DNA of 64,000 nucleotides from UBA12202 sp049595035 (lineage in GTDB: Bacteria > Pseudomonadota > Alphaproteobacteria > Puniceispirillales > UBA1172): assembly GCA_049595035.1 (NCBI GenBank), contig JBMYKD010000010.1, forward strand, positions 3,614 to 67,613, written 5' to 3'. The notes under the pieces were generated by a model. That model saw only the letters and a list, made by a program, of their open reading frames with translations, was not told the DNA's origin and did no database searches. A program made the position numbers and the translations under genes. This document shows positions 42,693-50,591 of this stretch, one piece after another (the first letter of the stretch is position 1; every line of letters begins with the position of its first letter).

Positions 42693-44183
42693 TCAATATT
42701 TAATCCATGTGGTTTTTAATGCCGTGTATTTATCAAGCGCATGCAGGGATAAATCGCGCCCATATCCTGATTGTTTAAAACCGCCAAAAGGGGTCATCGG
42801 GCTTAATGCATCAACCGTATTGACAGAAACAGTTCCTGCCTGAAGCCGCCGCGAAACCCTGTGGGCGCGGGACAGACTGCCAGTCCAGACTGATGCCGCC
42901 AGACCATAGATACTATCATTGGCCATAGCCACGGCTTCGTCTTCACTATCGAATGGGATAACCGATAATACAGGGCCAAAAATTTCCTCTCTGGCTATCT
43001 GGCTTTCCGGTGGCACATCATCGAAAATCGTCGGCTGGACAAAATACCCTTTACCATCAACCTGCATCGCTTCACCGCCAGTGACACAATCTGCATAGCT
43101 TTTGCCTTCCGCGATCATGGTCATAATGCGCTCATGTTGTTCTTTGCTGACAATCGCACCCATTTTGGCAGAAGGATCAAGAGGATCACCCGGTTGATGC
43201 GCTTTGGCATGGCTGATCATGCGATCCAGAAACTCTTTATGAATGGAACGTTCAACCAGCAAACGGGAATTTGCCGAACACACTTCACCCTGATTGAAAA
43301 AGATACCGAAAGCCGCCATGGATGCGGCTGCATCCAGATCATCGGTATCGGCAAAAATCAGATTGGGGCTTTTGCCGCCGGTTTCCAGCCAAACCTGTTT
43401 CATATTCGACTGGCCAGCATATTGCTGAAACATTTTTCCAACCGGTGTCGATCCGGTGAAAGCCAGACAATCCACATCACCATGAAGCCCCAATGCCTTA
43501 CCAGCGGTTTCACCATATCCGGTGACAACGTTAAAAACGCCTTCGGGCAAACCTGCTTCCATCGCTAATTCAGCCAGACGTAAGGCCGAAAGCGGTGATT
43601 GTTCGGCTGGCTTAAGTACAACCGAATTTCCTGCAGCCAGTGCCGCCGCACCTTTCCATGTTGCCATATCAAGGGGGAAATTCCATGGCACCACTGCTCC
43701 GACAACCCCTAGCGGTTCTTTCGTAATCATCGCCAGATTACCAGCCCCCGTTGGTGCAATTTCATCATAGATTTTATCAATTGCTTCAGCATACCATTGA
43801 AAAAATGCGGCCGAACCGGGCACATCCACTGCCGCCGCATCTTCGACCAGCTTGCCCATATCCATGCTGTCAAGAAGCGCTAATTCTTCCAGATTGGCCC
43901 TGATCAGTTCGGCCAGCTTAAGCAAAACAGATTTACGATTTTGCGGGGTTTCTTCTGACCAGACGCCTTTATTGAATGCGGCACGGGCAGCGGTCACGGC
44001 CCGGTCGATATCAGTAGCATCGCCTTCTGCGACTTCGGCTATCACCGCATTAGTGGCCGGATTGATGGAAGAAAAACACTTACCAGAAGCGGCATCCTCG
44101 AAACGGCCATTAATAAAAAGCTGTTGGCGCGGCTTAAGCTTGCCTGCCAGTGTTTGCCATTCACCATAACTATGTAAAGACAT
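42693..44183 (-). CDS. Aldehyde dehydrogenase (PuuC-like)
   Basis: A 496-residue NAD(P)-dependent aldehyde dehydrogenase with complete catalytic residues: Asn168 (VPWNFPLD), Glu267 (LETGGKSPN) and Cys302 (GEVCSANSR). SAAFFQWYAEAIDKIYDEI and the overall pattern resemble PuuC, which oxidises gamma-glutamyl-gamma-aminobutyraldehyde and other aminoaldehydes. GGGGGAG precedes ATG 44183; the seven extra codons of the longer frame lack support. It follows the flavin reductase gene by 34 bases and precedes LysR. Nearby agmatinase, transaminase and PuuA-like genes fit a role in oxidising aminoaldehydes from putrescine. Confidence 0.92.
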   Translation of the reverse strand: MSLHSYGEWQTLAGKLKPRQQLFINGRFEDAASGKCFSSINPATNAVIAEVAEGDATDIDRAVTAARAAFNKGVWSEETPQNRKSVLLKLAELIRANLEELALLDSMDMGKLVEDAAAVDVPGSAAFFQWYAEAIDKIYDEIAPTGAGNLAMITKEPLGVVGAVVPWNFPLDMATWKGAAALAAGNSVVLKPAEQSPLSALRLAELAMEAGLPEGVFNVVTGYGETAGKALGLHGDVDCLAFTGSTPVGKMFQQYAGQSNMKQVWLETGGKSPNLIFADTDDLDAAASMAAFGIFFNQGEVCSANSRLLVERSIHKEFLDRMISHAKAHQPGDPLDPSAKMGAIVSKEQHERIMTMIAEGKSYADCVTGGEAMQVDGKGYFVQPTIFDDVPPESQIAREEIFGPVLSVIPFDSEDEAVAMANDSIYGLAASVWTGSLSRAHRVSRRLQAGTVSVNTVDALSPMTPFGGFKQSGYGRDLSLHALDKYTALKTTWIKY

Positions 44184-44217
44184 GAACTCCCCCTTATATA
44201 TCACTTACAGGGAATAT

Positions 44218-44715
44218 TCAGGCAATTTCCTGAAAACGCCCATAACTGCGCCTTGAATAGACAAGCGCATCACCTTCTTCAGGTTGATGAATGCCCAAAA
44301 CACCACCAATAAAGATATAATGGGTTCCCACGCGTTCAACTTGATAGAGATGACAGTCAAACGATACCAGTGAATCCGTCAGAATAGGAACACCGGTTTT
44401 CAGTTTATGCCAGTCGACATGGCTGAATTTGTTATCACCATTAGCCCCACGACCGGCGAATATATCAGAAATCTGGGACTGATCCGACCGAAGCATATTC
44501 ACGGCAAAAGCCTTATTTTTCATAATGGCATCGGCAGCAGGGCTCATATGATGGATACAGACAAGCAACGTCGGGTCTTTCATATCGGCCGAAACAGATG
44601 ACATGGCTGAAACTGTTACTCCATGCAATCCCGCTTCGCCATCAGTGGTTACTACATATACAGTAGTCCCGGCAGCAGACATAGCCGTGAGAAATTGGTC
44701 ACGCATATTGTCCAT
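44218..44715 (-). CDS. Flavin reductase (HpaC-like)
   Basis: A 165-residue split-barrel flavin reductase that uses NAD(P)H to supply reduced flavin to a partner monooxygenase. Typical segments are LHGVTVSAMSSVSADMKDP, FAVNMLRSDQSQISDIFAG and the late HYIFIGGVLGI. It lies 10 bases after the HpaB-type oxygenase on the same strand, which is the usual two-component arrangement. The aldehyde dehydrogenase follows. Its relatives include HpaC and RutF; the partner, not this protein, determines substrate. Confidence 0.92.
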   Translation of the reverse strand: MDNMRDQFLTAMSAAGTTVYVVTTDGEAGLHGVTVSAMSSVSADMKDPTLLVCIHHMSPAADAIMKNKAFAVNMLRSDQSQISDIFAGRGANGDNKFSHVDWHKLKTGVPILTDSLVSFDCHLYQVERVGTHYIFIGGVLGIHQPEEGDALVYSRRSYGRFQEIA

Positions 44716-44725
44716 ATCAGATATC

Positions 44726-46261
44726 CTATTCAGCAGCTAAATTCTTACTATCATCAAACCACTGTCTGACCGCTCTGTCACCTTTTTTCTTGTTTGTATT
44801 GTCCATAACACGATCAGATAGATCAGCACCTTCTTTCACGAAATTCAATGCGCCGTCCCATTCAAAATTCCGATAAACCGCACCAAGATGGGCGGTTGGT
44901 GGACTCTGTGCAAATAGCTGGAATGTTAATCGGTGACCTGCATAATCCGAATTGAGCAAATCACGGGCATAGGCCAGAAGCTTGCGTCGGTCTTCGGCGA
45001 GCCATGTATCATTGATGGTATAGAATTTTTCCATCCATGGCCGTGTTGCTTCCGATTCAAATGATGCCACGTTAGGCGTCACGCAAATCTGCCCGCCACA
45101 TAATTCACGCGTCAGATGCATCATGTTAGCCAGATTTGACATGGCATGATAACGCCCTGTCATCAAAAGGGACTGATTAGGCATAAGCAGGCCAGCTGGC
45201 GATGTTTCACCAAGTGCTATCGCTGATGTCAGATGGGCATTAATCCCTTCACGCCAGACAGCAAGATGGGAAAGCTTTTCCTGGACTGCCGGAATTTTTT
45301 CCAGCCCTGTCTGGCGGATATTGAATAACGCCGTGCCAATCATCTGGTCGGCCTGTTTCAATGTCCGTTGAACAAAAGCAAATGCCGAATAACGGTGCAA
45401 GGTTGCACGGATGAATGATGCCGCTTTTGTGTGACGGTAGAACAGAACATTTTCCCATGGTATCAATACGTTATCAAAAATAACAAGCGTATCGACTTCA
45501 TCAAATTTATTGGAAAGGGGATAGTCGCGGTGATCTGACCGTGGGCAACCACCACGCGCACCGGCAAAACCTGTCCGGCAGATGAATTTCAGATTAGGTG
45601 AGTTCAAATCACAGATGAACCCAAGCGCATAATCCGATAATTTGCTATCACCCCAATTGGCAATAGTCGGCTTGGTGAAAGCCTGATTGGCATAAGCGGC
45701 GGCTGTTTCGTATTTTGCGCCTCTGACAATAATGCCTTCATCTGTTTCTTTAACAACATGCAACAGCATATCAGGGTCTTGGTCTTGTGGTGCTAGTGAC
45801 CGGTCACCTTTGGGGTCTGTATTTGCCGATACATGAAAAGGGTCTTCTTTGAGAACCTTGTATATGTGGTGTTCAATATTTTTGGAAAATTGCGGATCAA
45901 CTTCGTTCAGAACATCCTGACCATCATAGAGTGACCACATTTCACCAACAGTTTCGTCACCAACACGAGTTACCACTCCGCCTACATCTTCTAACACGGC
46001 ATCCGTAGCCCGGCGTTTTGCCCACCAGTCTTCCTGTGAGAAGGGTAGCGCATTACCAACGGCATTCGTTTCATCCCCGTCCTTGACCGTCATGATGTCT
46101 TTCGTTACCGGTTCATGCGCCATATCATAAATGCGGGCGCGGATATCAATAAGGGGTTTGAACATGGGGTGCGCGGTCACATCCTTAACGCGCTGACCAT
46201 CCATATAAACCTCACGGTTGTCGCGGATCGAATCTTTATATTCGTCACCTGTTCTGATCAT
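44726..46261 (-). CDS. HpaB-family FADH2-dependent monooxygenase
   Basis: A 511-residue flavin-dependent hydroxylase of the 4-hydroxyphenylacetate 3-monooxygenase large-subunit family (HpaB, PvcC). Family segments are RTGDEYKDSIRDNREVYMDG at the N-terminus, FDEVDTLVIFDNVLIPWENV with LFYRH, and MHLTRELCGGQICVTPN. It takes FADH2 from the adjacent reductase and hydroxylates, usually, a phenol. AAGGGAG stands 6 bases before ATG 46261; 24 codons of open frame upstream are discounted. No homoprotocatechuate ring-cleavage gene is nearby. Instead its operon faces a polyamine importer, so the substrate may be an aromatic part of a polyamine conjugate or an atypical amine. This is inference. Confidence 0.88.
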   Translation of the reverse strand: MIRTGDEYKDSIRDNREVYMDGQRVKDVTAHPMFKPLIDIRARIYDMAHEPVTKDIMTVKDGDETNAVGNALPFSQEDWWAKRRATDAVLEDVGGVVTRVGDETVGEMWSLYDGQDVLNEVDPQFSKNIEHHIYKVLKEDPFHVSANTDPKGDRSLAPQDQDPDMLLHVVKETDEGIIVRGAKYETAAAYANQAFTKPTIANWGDSKLSDYALGFICDLNSPNLKFICRTGFAGARGGCPRSDHRDYPLSNKFDEVDTLVIFDNVLIPWENVLFYRHTKAASFIRATLHRYSAFAFVQRTLKQADQMIGTALFNIRQTGLEKIPAVQEKLSHLAVWREGINAHLTSAIALGETSPAGLLMPNQSLLMTGRYHAMSNLANMMHLTRELCGGQICVTPNVASFESEATRPWMEKFYTINDTWLAEDRRKLLAYARDLLNSDYAGHRLTFQLFAQSPPTAHLGAVYRNFEWDGALNFVKEGADLSDRVMDNTNKKKGDRAVRQWFDDSKNLAAE

Positions 46262-46504
46262 AACTGACTCCCTTTTTTTAATAACATTTAATTTGATTAA
46301 TTTGCTATCATTAAGACAAGCATCATTATTCAATTCATTGATTAGGATAAACCTAATTTACTTTCCATGAAAGTCGTTTTGAATTGTATCACTGGAAAAA
46401 GATATCAGGCTTGCCTTTGATGTTTTATTTATGCACCATGCCATTTGATTTTCTGGATCGCATAATGCAGTAGCAATCGGCAAGGTAAAGGGATGAATTA
46501 ATTG
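46262..46504. promoter_or_regulatory. Divergent control region between the HpaB operon and the polyamine ABC operon
   Basis: At 243 bases this is the longest gene-free stretch in the window. It is AT-rich and must hold the promoters of both operons. It contains the dyad ATTAGG-ataaa-CCTAAT at 46341-46357 and a 12-base motif that recurs upstream of potD. The rightward part, about 46400-46500, could carry a 150-base leader of the potA transcript, but I saw no known riboswitch fold in it. Confidence 0.6.
46341..46357. promoter_or_regulatory. Candidate LysR-type operator (dyad with T-N11-A)
   Basis: A perfect 6-base inverted repeat, ATTAGG and CCTAAT, is separated by five bases. Inside it, T46343 to A46355 fits the T-N11-A rule of LysR-type regulators. 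It lies 80 bases upstream of the HpaB start and 148 upstream of potA. The LysR gene at the end of the HpaB operon is the natural candidate regulator. Confidence 0.45.
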
Positions 46505-47617
46505 ATGAACGCCAAAAATCCAATGATAAAACCAGCCATTGATATTGTATCTGTTACCAAAGTCTATCCGCATCGCACAGACCCCGTGACAGCATTGAAT
46601 GATATCAGTTTTGCCATTGAGGATAATGAGTTTTTTACATTATTAGGGCCATCTGGGTGTGGGAAAACAACCCTGTTGCGCATGATTGGCGGCTTTGAAA
46701 ATATAACTAAAGGTCAGATTCGGCTTTATGGCGAAGATATCAGCACACTTCAGCCTAATCAGCGGCCTATCAATACGGTTTTTCAGCAATATGCACTTTT
46801 CCCCCATTTCACCGTTTTTGAAAATGTTGCTTTTGGGTTAAAGCGGCTTGGCCGTGACCGTGCGTTTATCAAAAAGCAGACCGAAGCCATGCTTGAATTG
46901 ATCCGTATGTCTGAATTTGCCCATCGCAAACCCAATCAGCTTTCTGGTGGCCAGCAGCAACGTGTCGCTCTGGCTCGCGCCCTTGCTCCGGAACCGAAAG
47001 TATTGCTTCTTGATGAACCACTATCCGCACTTGATCTTAAATTACGGCAAGCCATGCGCGAAGAACTAAAGGATATTCAGAAAAAGACTGGCATTACATT
47101 TATCTTTGTCACCCATGATCAGGAAGAAGCCCTGACTATGTCCGACCGGATTGCAGTGATGAGTAATGGTGAAGTCCAGCAAATCGGAACAGCGACAGAC
47201 ATATATGATCACCCTGTGAATCATTTTGTTGCCAATTTCATCGGTGAAGCCAACATCCTCAAAGCAAACGTCACCAAATCAACCAAAGGTCACATTTCGG
47301 CCAACTTAGCGGCTGGCGGTAATGCCGTCACCATCACATCTGATATGCCGGTACAAAAGGGGCAGGATATTTCAGTCATGATCCGGCCTGAACGTGTCGT
47401 CATTGGTAAAACAAGCCGGGCAAAATCCGCACTTAACGGGGTGGTGCAGGCCATATCCTATCTGGGAACAGATACTCAGCTTCATGTCATTCTTGATGAT
47501 GGGGAAATGATCATAGCCAGACAGCAAAACAGCATTGAGGCTGGCTCAACACTCAACAAAGGCGATAAGGTTAGCGTGACTATCCCCGAACATGCCTTAC
47601 GCGTATTGGCAGATTAA
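46505..47617 (+). CDS. potA: Spermidine/putrescine ABC transporter ATPase
   Basis: A 370-residue ABC ATPase of the PotA/PotG type. Walker A is GPSGCGKTT (48-56), the signature is LSGGQQQRVALARAL, Walker B is VLLLDEPLSALD and the switch His is in FVTHDQEEAL. A C-terminal TOBE domain (about 270-370) includes VMIRPERVVIG. It energises import of polyamines. ATG 46505 follows a TTG that also lies in frame. Its stop overlaps the start of the first permease gene (TAATG). It is the first gene of a rightward unit with two permeases and a binding protein. Confidence 0.93.
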   Translation: MNAKNPMIKPAIDIVSVTKVYPHRTDPVTALNDISFAIEDNEFFTLLGPSGCGKTTLLRMIGGFENITKGQIRLYGEDISTLQPNQRPINTVFQQYALFPHFTVFENVAFGLKRLGRDRAFIKKQTEAMLELIRMSEFAHRKPNQLSGGQQQRVALARALAPEPKVLLLDEPLSALDLKLRQAMREELKDIQKKTGITFIFVTHDQEEALTMSDRIAVMSNGEVQQIGTATDIYDHPVNHFVANFIGEANILKANVTKSTKGHISANLAAGGNAVTITSDMPVQKGQDISVMIRPERVVIGKTSRAKSALNGVVQAISYLGTDTQLHVILDDGEMIIARQQNSIEAGSTLNKGDKVSVTIPEHALRVLAD

Positions 47618-48558
47618 TGGCAGGCATGATCGGGAAAACAAGAAAGGTCACAGACGGCACCCAGACCTCTATCGTTGATGGCAGACAGCATCTGTTGCTG
47701 CTACCGGCATGGCTGATTATTGGTGTCCTGCTGGTTATTCCTGTTCTGCTAATGCTTGTCTATTCTTTCCTGACACAGGATTTTCGCGGTGGTGTGATAT
47801 GGGAGTTTTCTCTTGAAGCCTATGATCAGTTTTTCCTTGATCGCGGACTATTCGGGGATGAGGATCCAAGCATTGAATGGACGTATATCGGTATTTTCTG
47901 GCGTTCTTTCGTTCAAGCCCTTTTTGCCATGATATTCTGCTTTCTGATTGGTTTTCCCACTGCCTATTTTATTGCTACCCGTCCGCAACGGTCACGATCA
48001 TTCTGGTTATTTCTTGTTACGATACCATACTGGGTTAATCTGCTGATCCGCACGGTTTCCATGAAGTTTCTTATTCGTGATAACGGCCCAATCAATACAT
48101 GGCTGTTATCAGGTGGTATCATTGATGAACCTATCAGCATGATTAATACCAGTTTTGCTATTCAGCTGGGGCTATTCTATTCATATCTGCCCTTTATGGT
48201 TCTGCCCATATATGCATCTATTGAGCGTTATAATTTTGCCCTGTCCGAAGCAGCGGCCGATCTTTATTCCAGTCGCTGGATGACCATGTTCAAGATTGTC
48301 ATTCCATCGGTGCGCCCCGGTATTATTGCCGGATGTATTCTGGTTTTCATTCCCAGTTTGGGGGCATTCCTTGCGCCAGACCTGCTCGGAGGAGCAAAGA
48401 ATTTCATGATTGGATCACTGGTAGAGGAACAGTTCAAAGGTCAGGCCGGTGACTGGCCATTCGGGGCGGCGGTATCCATGATCCTTTTATCTATCATCAT
48501 GGTGATCTTGCTATTCTATGCCAGAGCCCAGAGCCGTCAAAGTAATGGAGGCCACTGA
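47617..48558 (+). CDS. potB: Polyamine ABC transporter permease (PotB/PotH-like)
   Basis: A 313-residue membrane protein with about six helices (first at AWLIIGVLLVIPVLLMLVYS). The EAA loop that contacts the ATPase appears at ALSEAAADLYSSRWMTMFKI, followed by VIPSVRPGIIAG. The insertion between helices 1 and 2 with FGDEDPSIEWTYIGIFWRS is typical of PotB/PotH proteins. The start overlaps the potA stop and the next permease starts one base after its stop, so expression is tightly coupled. It forms half of the channel for polyamine uptake. Confidence 0.92.
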   Translation: MAGMIGKTRKVTDGTQTSIVDGRQHLLLLPAWLIIGVLLVIPVLLMLVYSFLTQDFRGGVIWEFSLEAYDQFFLDRGLFGDEDPSIEWTYIGIFWRSFVQALFAMIFCFLIGFPTAYFIATRPQRSRSFWLFLVTIPYWVNLLIRTVSMKFLIRDNGPINTWLLSGGIIDEPISMINTSFAIQLGLFYSYLPFMVLPIYASIERYNFALSEAAADLYSSRWMTMFKIVIPSVRPGIIAGCILVFIPSLGAFLAPDLLGGAKNFMIGSLVEEQFKGQAGDWPFGAAVSMILLSIIMVILLFYARAQSRQSNGGH

Positions 48559-48559
48559 T

Positions 48560-49372
48560 ATGGCAAATGCTTCAGAACGCATACGCTGGTATCCCGGCTT
48601 CAGAGAAATGGCACTGCTTTGTCTTGTTATTCTCTATGCTCCACTGATCATTGTGATGATCTATTCGTTTAACGACTCGCCATCAATTACCATCTGGAAA
48701 GGGTTCAGTTTTGTCTGGTATGAAGAAGTGTTTTTCGGCCCCGAAGCTGAAAAGTTCAAACAGGCGACAATCAATTCCCTTATCATAGCTGTGCTGGCGG
48801 CCATTGCTTCAACCATAATAGCTACCGCATCAGCATTAGCCATGATCCGCGGCCGCCATTTCCGTGGGCAAGCCATGACATTTGGACTTATTAATCTGCC
48901 TTTGATGGTGCCGGAAATTGTCACTGCTGTCGCCACCCTGATCTTTTTTGCCTCAATCGGGTTTGATCGCGGGATATTAAGTATTCTGCTCGCCCATATC
49001 GTGTTCTGTATACCTTTTGCCTATCTGCCTATTGCGGCGCGGCTTCAGGGTATTGCCAATGTCTATGAACAGGTCGCACGGGATTTATACGCCACCCCCG
49101 GACAGACATTCAGGTTAGTCCTATTTCCCATGATGCTACCGGGTATTCTTTCCGGTTTCTTGCTGGCCTTTATCATTTCGCTTGATGATTTTATCATTAC
49201 CAATTTTGTCAAAGGCGCCGGTGTCGAAACACTGCCGACTGCCATTTTCGGTGCTGTTAAACAGGGCATCAAGCCAAATATCATGGCTATTTCAACGCTT
49301 ATGCTGGTCGCGTCATTCCTGCTGGTTACCATATCATATGTCATCAGTCGTATTGGCAATACGGATAAATAG
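48560..49372 (+). CDS. potC: Polyamine ABC transporter permease (PotC/PotI-like)
   Basis: A 270-residue permease with about six helices. Family markers are the periplasmic YSFNDSPSITIWKGFSFVWY and the ATPase-contacting loop VYEQVARDLYATPGQTFRLV, followed by LFPMMLPGILSGFLLAF and SLDDFIITNF. GGAGG sits 8 bases before ATG 48560; the frame opens 14 codons earlier inside the preceding gene, without support. It pairs with the PotB-like subunit. The 116-base gap to the binding protein gene contains a separate regulatory motif. Confidence 0.93.
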   Translation: MANASERIRWYPGFREMALLCLVILYAPLIIVMIYSFNDSPSITIWKGFSFVWYEEVFFGPEAEKFKQATINSLIIAVLAAIASTIIATASALAMIRGRHFRGQAMTFGLINLPLMVPEIVTAVATLIFFASIGFDRGILSILLAHIVFCIPFAYLPIAARLQGIANVYEQVARDLYATPGQTFRLVLFPMMLPGILSGFLLAFIISLDDFIITNFVKGAGVETLPTAIFGAVKQGIKPNIMAISTLMLVASFLLVTISYVISRIGNTDK

Positions 49373-49378
49373 TTAATA

Positions 49379-49393
49379 CCTAATCAATGATTA
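49379..49393. promoter_or_regulatory. Candidate operator upstream of potD, shared with the hpaB/potA region
   Basis: The 12 bases CCTAATCAATGA at 49379-49390 recur exactly, in reverse orientation, at 46335-46346 in the hpaB/potA control region. The site also forms a small palindrome, TAATCA-a-TGATTA (49381-49393). It lies about 100 bases before the potD start, so it could serve a separate potD promoter. The match was found by eye. Confidence 0.4.
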
Positions 49394-49488
49394 AGTAAAT
49401 TCTCTTTTTTCTAAAGCAACAATCCGATACTGTATTATTAAGAAGGTGCTGAATTGGCATCTGAATAGACAATATATGGAGGAAAATC

Positions 49489-50523
49489 ATGCGTAAATTT
49501 TCAACACTGCTAGGGGCGGCCGCAATGACCATGTCATTTGCCCAGGCGGCTTCTGCTGAAAAACTAACCATCTATCACTGGTTTGAATATATTCCGCAAG
49601 AATTGCTGAATGAATTTACAACCGAAACAGGCATCGAAGTTGTCATGGACACCTATGATTCCAACGAAGCGCTTCTGGCTAATCTCAAAGCCACCGGCAT
49701 GGGCAGTTATGATATCGCGTTTCCTAGTGATTATATGGTCAACATTATGCGCGATGAAGGGATGCTGGATACCTTTACATCATCAGAGTTGAAGAATTTT
49801 GATAATATTCAGGAACAATGGCTGAATGTAAGCTTTGATATGGGACGTCAGAGTTCTGTTCCCTATCAGTGGGGTTCTACCAGTTTCATGGTGGATCGCA
49901 ACGTCTATTCCGGTGATATCCGGACATCTGACATTATCTTTAACCCACCAGCAGAGTTAAAAGGCAAAATTAATGTGCTTGATACCGCTGGTGAAACCCT
50001 TGCTTTTGCCTCACTCTATATGGGTATCCCACAATGCACCAATGACAGAAGCCAGTTGAAAAAACTCAGTGCCATGCTGGAAACAGCAAAAGGGAACTGG
50101 GCATCTTTCAATTCTGATGGCGCCAAGGACGTTTTATCATCCGGGGATGCAGCAGCTGGCATGATCTGGAACGGATTTGGTGCAAAGGCCAGAGCAGAAA
50201 GAGCATCGCTTGAATATTCATACCCGAAAGAAGGCTATCTGGTATGGGCCGATAGTGCAGTTCTGTTAAAGGATGCCCCAAATCGTGATGCAGCATTGAA
50301 GTTTATGGACTTCCTGCTTGAACCCGAAGTGGCGGCAGCAATCACCAATTATGCACGCTATACCGCTGGCGTAAAAGGTGTTGAGGAATTTCTGGATGAA
50401 GAACTGGTCACCTCACCTGAAAACAACCCGCCAGCAGATGCACCAGCCGGGACATTTGTTGAAGTATGTGCACCGGAAACCCAGGCGTTATATGACGCCA
50501 TCTGGACACAGCTGAAAAAGTAA
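49489..50523 (+). CDS. potD: Polyamine ABC transporter substrate-binding protein
   Basis: A 344-residue periplasmic binding protein of the PotD/PotF family. The signal peptide covers residues 1-23 (LLGAAAMTMSFAQAASA). KLTIYHWFEYIPQELL and YDSNEALLANLKA correspond to family ligand-pocket segments, and SYDIAFPSDYMVNIM is highly typical. Aromatic and acidic residues such as those in WFEY, the WGSTS segment and YLVWADSA would bind polyamine amines. TGGAGGA precedes the ATG. It has its own upstream motif and a strong hairpin directly after its stop, which fits high expression of the binding protein. The exact polyamine is not determined. Confidence 0.93.
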   Translation: MRKFSTLLGAAAMTMSFAQAASAEKLTIYHWFEYIPQELLNEFTTETGIEVVMDTYDSNEALLANLKATGMGSYDIAFPSDYMVNIMRDEGMLDTFTSSELKNFDNIQEQWLNVSFDMGRQSSVPYQWGSTSFMVDRNVYSGDIRTSDIIFNPPAELKGKINVLDTAGETLAFASLYMGIPQCTNDRSQLKKLSAMLETAKGNWASFNSDGAKDVLSSGDAAAGMIWNGFGAKARAERASLEYSYPKEGYLVWADSAVLLKDAPNRDAALKFMDFLLEPEVAAAITNYARYTAGVKGVEEFLDEELVTSPENNPPADAPAGTFVEVCAPETQALYDAIWTQLKK

Positions 50524-50530
50524 TATGATC

Positions 50531-50562
50531 ATGGCCACATTCGTAACCACGGATGTGGCCAT
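50531..50562 (+). terminator. Perfect 10-bp hairpin after potD
   Basis: ATGGCCACAT (50531-50540) and ATGTGGCCAT (50553-50562) are exact inverted repeats around a 12-base loop, starting 7 bases after the potD stop. No run of T follows directly, so it may stabilise the 3' end of potD mRNA or partly terminate rather than act as a strong intrinsic terminator. The amidase gene begins 29 bases further on. Confidence 0.6.
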
Positions 50563-50591
50563 ATGCCTATTTCAGAAATTTATCTTTTAGT

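Noticed and set aside
46400..46504. Possible riboswitch or leader RNA upstream of potA
   Set aside because: No conserved riboswitch core or stable nested stems were recognised by eye.
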